Below are positions 55,415 through 63,909 of a DNA stretch of 64,000 nt, in pieces. Numbering within the stretch: the stretch's first letter is position 1; every line of letters begins with the position of its first letter. A program made the position numbers and the translations under genes. Origin of the DNA: Mycolicibacterium doricum (GTDB lineage: Bacteria; Actinomycetota; Actinomycetes; Mycobacteriales; Mycobacteriaceae); contig NZ_AP022605.1 in the NCBI RefSeq assembly GCF_010728155.1, forward strand, positions 1,364,001 through 1,428,000, read 5' to 3'. The notes beneath the pieces are model-generated. The model ran no database searches. It was not told where the DNA came from and was given only the letters and a program-made list of their open reading frames with translations.

Positions 55415-56778
55415 CCTCCAGTGAGGTGATCAACCCGGCGACCGAGGAGGTGCTTGGGAGCGTCGAACTGCTCGACGTCGATCGCGTCGACGATGCGGTG
55501 GCGCGGGCGAAGTCAGCCCAGCAGAGGTGGGCGCGACTCGCGCCGGCCGACCGCGCGGGCGCACTGCGTTCGTTCGCCGCGGTGGTCGACGCGCACGTCG
55601 ACGAGTTGGCCCGGCTGGAGGTGGCCAACTCCGGACACCCCATCGGCAGTGCCGAATGGGAGGCCGGGCACGTCCGCGACGTCCTGCAGTTCTATTCGGC
55701 GAGCCCGGAACGCTTGTCTGGGAGACAGATTCCGGTGACCGGCGGTCTCGACGTCACGTTCAACGAGCCGCTCGGGGTGGTCGGCGTGATCACGCCCTGG
55801 AACTTCCCGATGACGATCGCGGCGTGGGGATTCGCACCGGCGCTCGCCGCGGGCAACGCCGTGGTGCTCAAACCCGCCGAGTGGACGCCGCTGACGTCGC
55901 TCCGACTCGGTGAACTGGCCATCGAAGCGGGCCTGCCCGCCGACCTCTTGCAGGTGCTGCCTGGCCGGGGGTCGGTGGTGGGCGAGCGGTTCGTCACCCA
56001 TCCCGACGTGCCCAAGATCGTGTTCACCGGTTCCACCGAGGTGGGCACCCGGGTGATGGCCGGGGCGGCCGCACAGGTCAAGCGGGTCACCCTGGAGTTG
56101 GGCGGCAAGAGCGCCAACATCGTCTTCGACGACTGCGATCTGGAGAAGGCCGCCGCCACCGCTCCCTACGGGGTCTTCGACAACGCCGGACAGGATTGCT
56201 GCGCACGTAGCCGGATCCTGGTGCAGCGCAATGTGTACGACCGGTTCATGGAGCTGCTCGAGCCCGCAGTCAAGGGGGTCAAGGTCGGTGACCCGGCATC
56301 GCGTGACACCGAGATGGGCCCGCTGGTCAGCAAGAAACACTGGCAATCGGTGGCGTCCTACGTGTCCGACGACGCACCGGTCGCCTTCCGCGGCGCCGCA
56401 CCCGAGGGACGCGGCTACTGGTTCGCGCCGACGGTGCTCACCCCGCAGCGCACCGACCGCACGGTCACCGAGGAGATCTTCGGACCCGTGGTGACGGTCC
56501 TGCCGTTCGACGACGAGGCCGACGCCATCGCGCTCGGCAACGACACCCCATACGGGCTGTCGGGCTCAATCTGGACCGAGAACCTGTCACGGGCGGTACG
56601 GGTCTCCCGTGCTCTGGAATCGGGCAATTTGTCGGTGAATTCGCATTCCTCGGTCCGGTACAGCACCCCCTTCGGCGGCTTCAAACAGTCCGGGCTCGGC
56701 CGCGAACTCGGACCCGACGCCCCGCTGTCGTTCACCGAGACGAAGAACGTGTTCTTCGCAGTATCGGAGGAGAGCTAA
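55411..56778 (+). CDS. aldC: NAD(P)-dependent aldehyde dehydrogenase (AldC-like)
   Basis: 455 residues. VITPWNFPMTIAAWGFAPALAAG, catalytic Glu229 (LELGGKSANIV), catalytic Cys263 in GQDCCARSR, and EEIFGPVVTVLPF. In the operon it should oxidise the gamma-glutamyl aldehyde made from the amine. GTG 55411 overlaps the puuD stop (GTGA). Matches Rv2858c in position. Confidence 0.92.
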   Translation: MTSSEVINPATEEVLGSVELLDVDRVDDAVARAKSAQQRWARLAPADRAGALRSFAAVVDAHVDELARLEVANSGHPIGSAEWEAGHVRDVLQFYSASPERLSGRQIPVTGGLDVTFNEPLGVVGVITPWNFPMTIAAWGFAPALAAGNAVVLKPAEWTPLTSLRLGELAIEAGLPADLLQVLPGRGSVVGERFVTHPDVPKIVFTGSTEVGTRVMAGAAAQVKRVTLELGGKSANIVFDDCDLEKAAATAPYGVFDNAGQDCCARSRILVQRNVYDRFMELLEPAVKGVKVGDPASRDTEMGPLVSKKHWQSVASYVSDDAPVAFRGAAPEGRGYWFAPTVLTPQRTDRTVTEEIFGPVVTVLPFDDEADAIALGNDTPYGLSGSIWTENLSRAVRVSRALESGNLSVNSHSSVRYSTPFGGFKQSGLGRELGPDAPLSFTETKNVFFAVSEES

Positions 56779-57552
56779 GTGGATCTGACCCAGCGCCTGG
56801 CCGGCAAGGTCGCCGTCATCACCGGTGGCGCCAGCGGTATCGGGCTGGCCACCGCCGAACGTATGCGCGCCGAAGGCGCCATCATCGTGATCGGTGACAT
56901 CGATCCCGCAACGGGCAAGACCGTCGCCGACGACCTCAACGGAACCTTCGTCCAGGTCGACGTCTCCGACCGGGTCGCCGTCGACGCCCTCTTCGACACC
57001 GCCGCCGAGACCCACGGTTCGGTGGACATCGCCTTCAACAACGCGGGCATCAGCCCGCCCGAGGACGACCTGATCGAGAACACCGGTACCGACGCGTGGG
57101 ACCGCGTGCAGGACACCAACCTGAAGTCGGTGTTCTTCTGCTGCAAGGCCGCGTTGCGTCACATGGTGCCGGCGCAGAAGGGCTCGATCGTCAACACCGC
57201 GTCGTTCGTCGCGGTGAACGGCTCGGCCACTTCGCAGATCTCCTACACCGCGTCCAAGGGTGGTGTGCTGGCGATGTCGCGCGAACTGGGAATCCAATTC
57301 GCGCGGCAGGGGATCCGGGTCAACGCGCTATGCCCCGGGCCGGTGAACACCCCGCTGCTGCAGGAGTTGTTCGCCAAGAATCCCGAGCGCGCGGCGCGGC
57401 GGCTGGTGCACGTGCCGATGGGGCGGTTCGCCGAACCGGCGGAGCTTGCCGCCGCGGTGGCGTTTCTCGCCAGCGACGACGCATCGTTCATCACCGGCTC
57501 GACGTTCCTCGTCGATGGTGGCATCACCGGCCACTACGTGACGCCGCTGTAG
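56779..57552 (+). CDS. Short-chain dehydrogenase/reductase
   Basis: 257 residues. Classical SDR: GGASGIGLATAERM for NAD(P), NNAGISPP, and the active-site pair in SYTASKGG preceded by serine in VAVNGSATSQIS. Ends with a typical FLASDDASFITGSTFLVDGG. GTG 56779 follows the aldC stop with no gap. Corresponds to Rv2857c. Its step in amine breakdown is unknown. Confidence 0.9.
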   Translation: MDLTQRLAGKVAVITGGASGIGLATAERMRAEGAIIVIGDIDPATGKTVADDLNGTFVQVDVSDRVAVDALFDTAAETHGSVDIAFNNAGISPPEDDLIENTGTDAWDRVQDTNLKSVFFCCKAALRHMVPAQKGSIVNTASFVAVNGSATSQISYTASKGGVLAMSRELGIQFARQGIRVNALCPGPVNTPLLQELFAKNPERAARRLVHVPMGRFAEPAELAAAVAFLASDDASFITGSTFLVDGGITGHYVTPL

Positions 57553-57556
57553 GAGA

Positions 57557-57939
57557 TGAGCACCGAACCGGAACCGCAGCGCGCCAGCGAGACGCTGCTG
57601 CGCCCGGTGAGTCACTGCCGCCCGAACGGAGAGTGACGCGCGACCAAATCGAAGACGCCCGGCGGTTGCGGGAAGTCCTCGAGGTCGGCGCCGCCCGGAT
57701 GGCGCCGCCGAGGCGCCGCGGGATCCCGGTCGCTGGTGCCGTTGGTTGCCGAGAATCGCATGCGACTGAACGCGATGCTCGACCAGATCCCGCTGCTGGC
57801 CTGCAACATCTCCCATTCCGACGAGCAGCACCGCCAGATCGTCACCGCGATCCTTGCCGGGGACGTCGCTGCGGCGGAACGGGAGATGCGGGCACATGTC
57901 GCGGGTTCGGCGGCGCTGCTGCACGGCTTCCTCGATTAG
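57557..57939 (+). pseudogene. GntR/FCD-family transcriptional regulator, deleted and frameshifted
   Basis: Three homologous pieces lie in three frames: MSTEPEPQRASETLLRPV (N-terminal lead, from ATG 57557), then ESLPPERRVTRDQIEDARRL and REVLEVGAARMA (parts of the wing and FCD start, about 57607-57710), then LVAENRMRLNAMLDQIPLLA and HSDEQHRQIVTAILAGD (FCD C-terminus, to TAG 57937-57939). Most of the helix-turn-helix is deleted, so it cannot bind DNA. It probably regulated the glnA4 operon. Confidence 0.75.
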
Positions 57940-57949
57940 ATTGGCAGCA

Positions 57950-58279
57950 GTGGAGCAACCCGGTGAGCAAAGACTGGTCGAGCGGGCGGCCTCGGCGCTG
58001 GCCGACGTCGACACCGGTGGTTGGACGCAGCGCTTCGACCTGCTGTCCGATCCCCACCGGCTGGAGATCCTGCTGAGCCTGCACCGTGCACCCGGAATTC
58101 GTGTCAGCGACCTCGCCGCCGCGCTCGGCCGCTCGGAGAACGCGGTTTCCCAGGCCCTGCGGGTACTGCGGCAGCAGGGTTGGGTGAGCTCGACGCGCGT
58201 GGGGCGGGCGGTCAGCTACCGCCTCGACGACGAGATTGTGCACGACTTGCTGCACTGGATCGGCGCCCGGCACGGCTGA
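57950..58279 (+). CDS. ArsR-family metalloregulator
   Basis: 109 residues. Winged helix FDLLSDPHRLEILLSLHRAP, RVSDLAAALGRSENAVSQAL, RVLRQQGWVSSTRVGRAVSYRL, then DDEIVHDLLHWIGARHG where Asp/His residues could bind metal in the C-terminal helix. No CxC site, so not an arsenic or classic cadmium sensor. Start uncertain between GTG 57950 and TTG 57941. A TGAA-N6-TTCA operator in front of the cobalt importer suggests it represses cbiMNQO; cobalt or nickel would be the signal. Confidence 0.82.
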   Translation: MEQPGEQRLVERAASALADVDTGGWTQRFDLLSDPHRLEILLSLHRAPGIRVSDLAAALGRSENAVSQALRVLRQQGWVSSTRVGRAVSYRLDDEIVHDLLHWIGARHG

Positions 58280-58443
58280 TCGGGCCCACCGAGCGGTAGA
58301 GGACTGATGGGGGCCCAGATCAGCGACTGCCGATCCGTCCTCGAGGCGCTCGGCCGCGTCACCAGCGTCACAGCCCCGATCTGTCGGACCGGTGGGCCTG
58401 CTACGGTGCCCTCCACACGATGCGCAGCGGCTTTGAATCCTTC

Positions 58444-58457
58444 TGAACATGTGTTCA
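58444..58457. promoter_or_regulatory. ArsR-type operator in the cbiM promoter
   Basis: TGAACATGTGTTCA fits the TGAA-N6-TTCA core shared by ArsR/SmtB operators. TATAAC at 58468-58473 is a likely -10 element, so a bound repressor would cover the -35 region. The ArsR gene ends 164 bp upstream. Confidence 0.6.
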
Positions 58458-58515
58458 TCTGGACAGATATAACCAGCGGTTCTACGCTCGGGGAGTGAAC
58501 GTCCACCACATCGCC

Positions 58516-59193
58516 ATGCACCTGAGCGACGGCATCGTCAACGCCCCGACATCACTGCTGCTCGGAGTGACGGCCATAGGCGCCCTTGGCTTCTGCGTCA
58601 CCCGCGCGCGATCCGAACTCGACGAGCGTGCGGTGCCGCTGGCCGGACTGGTCGCAGCGTTCATCTTCGCCGTACAGATGGTCAACTTCCCGATCCTGCC
58701 CGGCGTCAGCGGGCATCTGCTCGGCGGAGCACTGGCCGCCATTCTCGTCGGCCCCTTCGCCGGCGCCCTGTGCATCGCGCTGGTGCTCACGGTGCAGGCG
58801 CTGTTGTTCGCCGACGGCGGCGTCACCGCACTCGGCCCGAACATCATCAACATGGCGGTGTTCGGGGTTGCCGCCGGCTACGGCAGTGCCGTGTTGCTGT
58901 ACGCGTTGGTCCGGCGCAGGGCACACGTGTCGGTGACTGCCGTCGCCGTCGTCGCGTTCCTCGCCGCACTGGTCGCCACCGTCTGCGCAGCAACCGGTTT
59001 CGTGCTCGAGTTCGCCATCGGGGGAGCGGCTCCAGCGTCACTGGCTGCGGTGCTGGCCTACATGGGTGGGATGCACGTGCTGATCGGAGTAGGGGAGGGC
59101 GCCATCACCGCTCTCACCGTGGTGGCCGTCGTACGGGTGCGCCCGGACCTGGTGTATCTGATGCGCAAACCGAGAGCGCAGGTGCCGGTGTGA
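58516..59193 (+). CDS. cbiM: Cobalt/nickel ECF transporter substrate-specific subunit CbiM
   Basis: 225 residues, about six to seven membrane helices. Starts MHLSDGIVNAPTS: in the CbiM/NikM family the N-terminal amine and His2 bind the metal together with His67, and with start ATG 58516 the histidine of SGHLLGG is exactly residue 67. The GTG at 58495 would add seven residues and destroy that site, so it was rejected. Works with the next three products to import Co2+ or Ni2+. Confidence 0.9.
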   Translation: MHLSDGIVNAPTSLLLGVTAIGALGFCVTRARSELDERAVPLAGLVAAFIFAVQMVNFPILPGVSGHLLGGALAAILVGPFAGALCIALVLTVQALLFADGGVTALGPNIINMAVFGVAAGYGSAVLLYALVRRRAHVSVTAVAVVAFLAALVATVCAATGFVLEFAIGGAAPASLAAVLAYMGGMHVLIGVGEGAITALTVVAVVRVRPDLVYLMRKPRAQVPV

Positions 59194-59525
59194 ACAGGCT
59201 TTTCTGGATCGTCTGCGCCGCTGTCACCGTCGTCGTCGCGGGCGGGTTGTCGTACGCCGTGAGCGCCAGCCCGGACGGGCTGGAGGCCACCACGCTACGC
59301 GGCTGTGAGATCTCCGGGACCGCCGAAGGCGAATCGTTGACCGGTGACTGTATCGCCCAGCACGCCGACGAACATGCCATGGCAGATTCACCACTGGCCG
59401 ACTACCGGGTGGGCGGGCGGTCCGGAACCAACGGTGTAGCGGGCGTGGTCGGTGTGTTGGTCACGGCCGCCGCCGGGTCGGCGCTGTTCTGGTTCATCTC
59501 CCGCGGCCGCCGCAGCAGGAGTTGA
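59190..59525 (+). CDS. cbiN: CbiN/PDGLE-domain subunit of the cobalt ECF transporter
   Basis: 111 residues. N-terminal helix (FWIVCAAVTVVVAGGLSYAV), the PDGLE motif in SPDGLEATT, an extracytoplasmic loop with two cysteines and five-plus acidic/His residues (CIAQHADEHAM), and a C-terminal helix. Such subunits help metal loading of CbiM. GTG 59190 overlaps the cbiM stop (GTGTGA). Confidence 0.87.
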   Translation: MNRLFWIVCAAVTVVVAGGLSYAVSASPDGLEATTLRGCEISGTAEGESLTGDCIAQHADEHAMADSPLADYRVGGRSGTNGVAGVVGVLVTAAAGSALFWFISRGRRSRS

Positions 59526-59527
59526 CC

Positions 59528-60310
59528 GTGGGGGCGGGCGGGCATCCGCTCTACCGGCGCGGTGACTCCGCCGTGCATCGGATGCCGGCCGAGACGAAGA
59601 TCGTCTGCCTGGTGGCATGCCTGCTCGCCGTCGTCGCCGCCCCGCGGGAACTCGTGTGGCCGTACGCCCTGTTCGCGGTGATCGTGGCCGCGGTGTGGTG
59701 GGCGGCGCGCATCCCGCCGCGCTGGGCGCTGCCCCGCATGCTGATCGAGGCGCCGTTCGTGGTGCTCGCGGTGCTTTTGCCGTTCGCCGAAGGGGGTGAG
59801 CGAACCGACGTCGCCGGAGTGTCCCTTTCGGTCGCCGGCCTCTACGCCGCCTGGGGCATCGTCGCCAAGGGAATGCTCGGTGTGGCCGCCGCCCTGACCG
59901 TAGCTGCGACCACCCCGGCGGCCGAACTGCCCGGCGCCCTGAGCCGATTACGGGTGCCGGCCGTCATGACCTCCGTGCTCGTGCTGATGATCCGCTACGT
60001 CGATCTGCTGGCGGCCGAGGCGGGACGCATGCGGATCGCCCGCATCTCGCGCGGCGACTCGCCACGTGCGCTACACCAGGCCGGCGCCGTAGCCACCGGC
60101 GTCGGTGCGCTGTTCCTGCGGTCCTACGAACGGGGCGAACGCGTCCACCTGGCCATGCTCTCCAGGGGTTTCGACGGTCGTGCACCTGATCTGGCCGCAG
60201 TCGGGGCACCGCCGCCGGCTAGTCGGGGGCAGTGGGCGGTGGCTCTGCTGCCCGCCGTGGCGGCCGCCGTGGTGGCGGCGGCCGCGTGGGCCACCTGGGC
60301 CGGCGTATGA
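59528..60310 (+). CDS. cbiQ: ECF transporter transmembrane subunit CbiQ
   Basis: 260 residues. Typical T-component: HRMPAETKIVCLVACLLAVV near the N-terminus, five to six membrane helices, and coupling motifs AGRMRIARISRGD and AMLSRGFDGR that contact the ATPase. GTG 59528 has GGAG 7 nt upstream; a TTG at 59522 overlapping the cbiN stop is an alternative. Stop overlaps cbiO (ATGA). Confidence 0.9.
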   Translation: MGAGGHPLYRRGDSAVHRMPAETKIVCLVACLLAVVAAPRELVWPYALFAVIVAAVWWAARIPPRWALPRMLIEAPFVVLAVLLPFAEGGERTDVAGVSLSVAGLYAAWGIVAKGMLGVAAALTVAATTPAAELPGALSRLRVPAVMTSVLVLMIRYVDLLAAEAGRMRIARISRGDSPRALHQAGAVATGVGALFLRSYERGERVHLAMLSRGFDGRAPDLAAVGAPPPASRGQWAVALLPAVAAAVVAAAAWATWAGV

Positions 60311-61050
60311 GTGTGCCCGCGGTGCACGTCGAGCGACTGCGGCACGTCTATCCCGACGGTCATGTCGCACTCGCCGGCGTGGATCTCACCATCGGCGTCG
60401 GGGAGCGCATCGCGGTGCTCGGGCCGAACGGTGCGGGCAAGACGACGCTCATGCTGCACCTTAACGGAGTGCTCGAGGCGACCGCAGGCAGCGTGCACAT
60501 CGGCGGAACTCCCGTTGGCCGCAAGACGCTCACCGACATCCGCAGACGCGTCGGCCTGGTGTTCCAGGACCCCGACGACCAACTGTTCATGCCGACCGTC
60601 GCGCAGGACGTGGCGTTCGGACCCGCGAACTTCGGTGTGCGCGGGGACGAATTGGGCGCGCGGGTGCGCCGCGCGCTGGACGCGATGTCGCTCACCGGCG
60701 AGGCCGACCGCAGTCCCCGTCATCTGTCGGCCGGTCAGCGCAGGCGCGCGGCGCTGGCAACCGTTCTGGCGTGCGAACCCGAGGTCCTGGTGCTCGACGA
60801 ACCGTCGTCCAACCTCGACCCCGTCGCGCGGCGCGAACTCGCCGAGACGCTGCAGACCATCTGTGCCACGACTATTGTCGTCACCCACGACCTGCCCTAC
60901 GCCGCGCAACTGTGTGCGCGCGCCGTGATCGTCGACGCCGGTGTGGTGGTGGCCGACGGGCCGATCGATGAACTGCTCTGCGACGGCGACCTGCTGTCGG
61001 CCCACCGGCTGGAGCTACCGTGGGGTTTCGTGGTGCCGCGGCGGTGGTGA
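60307..61050 (+). CDS. cbiO: ECF transporter ATP-binding subunit CbiO
   Basis: 247 residues. Walker A LGPNGAGKTTLMLHLNG, VGLVFQDPDDQLFMPTV, signature LSAGQRRRAALATVL (Ala in place of the second Gly of LSGGQ), Walker B LVLDEPSSNLDP and VTHDLPYAAQ. Drives the CbiMNQ importer. At this place M. tuberculosis has the unrelated single-protein nickel/cobalt carrier nicT. Confidence 0.92.
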   Translation: MSVPAVHVERLRHVYPDGHVALAGVDLTIGVGERIAVLGPNGAGKTTLMLHLNGVLEATAGSVHIGGTPVGRKTLTDIRRRVGLVFQDPDDQLFMPTVAQDVAFGPANFGVRGDELGARVRRALDAMSLTGEADRSPRHLSAGQRRRAALATVLACEPEVLVLDEPSSNLDPVARRELAETLQTICATTIVVTHDLPYAAQLCARAVIVDAGVVVADGPIDELLCDGDLLSAHRLELPWGFVVPRRW

Positions 61051-61077
61051 AGAAAAATGGCTTGACCTCAAGACACC

Positions 61078-61231
61078 GGCTACCGCGCCGCGCAGCGCTA
61101 CACCACTAACGTCACCGACGCCGAGGATCAGGTGCAGAGACGGTGACCCAAGGCGTACGCGGATTCTCGCAACTACACCGACGGCGACCAAACTGCGGGC
61201 GTGGCTACTGCGGATCATGACCAACGTCTGA
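61078..61231 (+). pseudogene. ECF sigma-factor region 2 remnant
   Basis: YRAAQRYTTNVTDAEDQVQ, then after frame changes NYTDG and finally KLRAWLLRIMTNV before TGA. DAEDxVQ and LRAWLLRIMTN are the conserved region-2 segments of SigH/SigJ-like ECF factors. The rest of the factor is missing. Lies between cbiO and mtr; the remaining parts of this 243-bp gap hold nothing else recognisable. Confidence 0.5.
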
Positions 61232-61293
61232 ACCTCCTCGTGCCGCGCGAAGCGCCCCGCCCAAACCAGCCGGGCGGCTGCGCCAGCTGAAGC

Positions 61294-62706
61294 TCAGTGC
61301 CGACGGGCCGGTGGCCACGGCGGCTCACCACAAAGCGCCAGCAGAGCGTTCTCCACCACCTCGGGCAACGCCGGATGGATCCAGTACTGTCCGCGTGCCA
61401 TGTCCTGCGCGGGCAGCCCGAACGCCATGGCCTGCACCAGCGGCTGAATGATCGACGACGCTTGGTGACCCATGATGTGGGCACCGAGTAGCAGTCCGGT
61501 GTCGTCGTCGACGATGAGTTTGGCGAAGGCGTCGTTGTCCTCCATCGCCCACCCACAGGCCACGTCGCTGTAGTCCTGGACCTTGCTCCTGATCCGGAAA
61601 CCCTGTGCACGCGCATCATTCTCGGTCAGACCGACCGAGGCGATCTGCGGTTCGGTGAACACCGCCGACGGCACGTTGCGGTGATTGGCCGGGATCAGCG
61701 CATCGGTGTCGTCCCAGTCGACGAGCAGGTTTTCCTTCACCACTCGTGCTTCGTGGTTGGCGACATGCTTGAGCTGGTAGCGCGAGCTGACGTCGCCGAG
61801 CGCGAAGATGTTGCGTGCGGTCGTCCGCTGATACTCGTCGACGGTCACCCGACCGTCCTCGACCGCCACTCCAGCCAGGTGCGCATCGAGCCGATCGCCG
61901 TTGGGCACCCGGCCGGTGGCGACCAGCAGCACGTCCCCACGCAGCGCTGACCCATCGTCGAGGTTCAGCGTGACCCCTGACTCGTCGGTCGAGCCGCCGA
62001 CGATGTTGCGACGGGTGCGGATCTCCCACTTCTTGCCCGCGATGTCGGTGAAGCGCTCGCAGACAGTGTCGTCGGCGTCGGCGAGCATGGCCGTACCCCG
62101 GATGACGATCGTGACCCGCGATCCCAGTGAGGAGAAGATGTGCGCGAACTCCGCGGCGACGTAACCGCCGCCGGCGATGACGACGTGCTCGGGCAACTCC
62201 GCCAGCCGCATGATGGTGTCGCTGGTGTGGTAGGCCACCCCGCAGTCGGCGATCGCCGGGGGCACCGTCGCGCGTGAACCCGCGGCGATCACCACCTGGT
62301 CGGCGGTGAACTCGTCACCGTCGGCGGTGCGCAACCGGTACCGACCGTCGGGCAGAGCGCCGGCGAACCGGGCGTGGCTGGAGAACACCTCGACGTTGGG
62401 CGTGGAACGCCGGTAGTGCTCACCGCCGGTGGACAGGGGGTCGATCCGGCCGAACACGCGCGACACGATGTCACTCCACCGAACCCCGTCGATGTGGGCG
62501 TCGATACCGAACCGCCTTGCATCACCGACACTCTGGGCGATACCGGCCGAGTACACGAACATCTTCGTCGGGATGCACCCGACATTGAGGCAGGTGCCGC
62601 CGAACACCCCTTCTTCGCACACGGCCACCCGCTTGTCGACGTAGCGCTGGTCGAGAATCGTGTTGCCCGAGCCCGATCCGATGATCGCGATCTCGAAGTG
62701 CGCCAT
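61294..62706 (-). CDS. mtr: Mycothione reductase
   Basis: 470 residues. FAD motif IAIIGSGSGNTILD, redox disulfide Cys39/Cys44 in GGTCLNVGCIPTK, NAD(P) motif VVIAGGGYVAAEFAHIF, and the C-terminal His444/Glu449 pair in WIHPALPE. Reduces mycothiol disulfide with NADPH, keeping the actinobacterial thiol pool reduced. ATG 62706 follows the hydrolase gene by a 30-bp tandem duplication; ACGGGGAA is the likely ribosome site. Confidence 0.95.
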   Translation of the reverse strand: MAHFEIAIIGSGSGNTILDQRYVDKRVAVCEEGVFGGTCLNVGCIPTKMFVYSAGIAQSVGDARRFGIDAHIDGVRWSDIVSRVFGRIDPLSTGGEHYRRSTPNVEVFSSHARFAGALPDGRYRLRTADGDEFTADQVVIAAGSRATVPPAIADCGVAYHTSDTIMRLAELPEHVVIAGGGYVAAEFAHIFSSLGSRVTIVIRGTAMLADADDTVCERFTDIAGKKWEIRTRRNIVGGSTDESGVTLNLDDGSALRGDVLLVATGRVPNGDRLDAHLAGVAVEDGRVTVDEYQRTTARNIFALGDVSSRYQLKHVANHEARVVKENLLVDWDDTDALIPANHRNVPSAVFTEPQIASVGLTENDARAQGFRIRSKVQDYSDVACGWAMEDNDAFAKLIVDDDTGLLLGAHIMGHQASSIIQPLVQAMAFGLPAQDMARGQYWIHPALPEVVENALLALCGEPPWPPARRH

Positions 62707-62761
62707 CTATATTCCCCGTCGCTTCGCTCGCACCGTCTATATTTCCCGTCGCTTCGCTCGC
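62706..62761. repeat. 30-bp-period duplication between hydrolase and mtr
   Basis: TCTATATTCCCCGTCGCTTC + GCTCGC (62706-62731) is repeated with one change at 62736-62761. The unit contains the end of the hydrolase gene (stop TAG 62737-62739) and the mtr ribosome site, so both copies carry those signals. Probably a slippage duplication. Confidence 0.9.
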
Positions 62762-63765
62762 CCGGTAGCCCGGTCCTCGGCCAGATACCAGTCGAGCCAG
62801 CGGTCCAGTTCACCGTAGGCCGCCAGTCGCGGCTCGGTGAGCGAAAGGAACACGTCGTGTTTGGCGTCGACGATCGGTGCGATGGTGCTGCGATTGCCGA
62901 CGCAGCCCGCCCAGCGGGCGATGTGCGTGACGTCGAGCACCGCGTCGCCCCGCTGCATCGCATCGGGATCGGGTGCTTCCCGCACACTGTGGTCCGACCG
63001 CAGAATCAGGTTGGGCACGCCGACGTCCAGCCCCCGGTGCAGCCGGGCGTGGCCGCGGCGGATGGCGTGCACCCATCCCGCCGTCACCGGGAAGCCGCCG
63101 ACCGGCTTCCACTCGAGGTTGTAGTCGAACTCGCCCGCGAAGTCCCGGTGCAGGGTGGCGCCGTAGCCGCCGCCCGGGTTGGGCGTCCGCACGATGCGGC
63201 GCTTCCCGAACCGCGACACCGCCCCCAGGGCGGCCGAGGTGGCCGCCGAGCGGAGCACGGCCGGCCCCTGCAGGTCGAACCACGGGCTGTTGAGCACCAG
63301 GCCGGTCACGCCGAGTCGCTCGGTCATCCCTCGTCGCCGCAGCCGGTCGAGCCACAGGGACACGATCAACCCACCGGCGGAATGGCCGACCACCAGCACC
63401 GCGGCCTGGGTCTCCTGCCCGACGATCCGCAGACTCTGCTCGAGCTCACCGTCATAGCGCGCCAGGTCCGTTGTGAAGTGCGGGGTCTGCCCGTCGCGCC
63501 GTGACCGACCGCATTTGTGGAGGTCAACTGCGTAGAAGGCGAATCCCCGGTCGGCCAGGTGATCGGCGAGTTCGGTGTGGAAGAAGTAGTCGGTGAAACC
63601 GTGCACCAGCAACACGGCGTGACGGGCCTGCGGCTGCGACCCACCCCGCCGCACGATCGTCGCGACCAGGTCACCTTCCCCATCCGGATCGCGGCCCAGC
63701 GTCATCGTGTGCCGGTGATAGTCGGGCAGCACGTCGGCTTCCCAGCTCGGCCCCTGGGTGCTCAC
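62737..63765 (-). CDS. Alpha/beta-hydrolase (Rv2854-like)
   Basis: 342 residues. VLLVHGFTDYFFHTELADHL, AVDLHKCGRS, nucleophile elbow VVGHSAGGLIVSLW, and a late VDAKHDVFLS with the catalytic His. Resembles monoacylglycerol-lipase-like serine hydrolases; substrate unknown. GTG 63765 (VSTQGPSWEADVLPDY) chosen for match to the mycobacterial N-terminus; a far upstream GTG at 63849 adds 28 unlike residues. Cotranscribed with mtr. Confidence 0.87.
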   Translation of the reverse strand: MSTQGPSWEADVLPDYHRHTMTLGRDPDGEGDLVATIVRRGGSQPQARHAVLLVHGFTDYFFHTELADHLADRGFAFYAVDLHKCGRSRRDGQTPHFTTDLARYDGELEQSLRIVGQETQAAVLVVGHSAGGLIVSLWLDRLRRRGMTERLGVTGLVLNSPWFDLQGPAVLRSAATSAALGAVSRFGKRRIVRTPNPGGGYGATLHRDFAGEFDYNLEWKPVGGFPVTAGWVHAIRRGHARLHRGLDVGVPNLILRSDHSVREAPDPDAMQRGDAVLDVTHIARWAGCVGNRSTIAPIVDAKHDVFLSLTEPRLAAYGELDRWLDWYLAEDRATGRAKRREI

Positions 63766-63909
63766 GGATGTCACCTTAGGCGGCGTCATAACGCTGCAGG
63801 CGACAGCGGTGAGCGATGGCACAGTGGCCGCGCGGTTCCCGAACACCACAGCGGGATAACCTTGAGCCGGGTAGGCCGTCCCACAGCCGCGACGAAAAGG
63901 ACCGATGAG

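Noticed and set aside
58307..58498. 63-codon frame between arsR and cbiM
   Set aside because: Covers the promoter and operator, has no homology and ends at the cbiM region.
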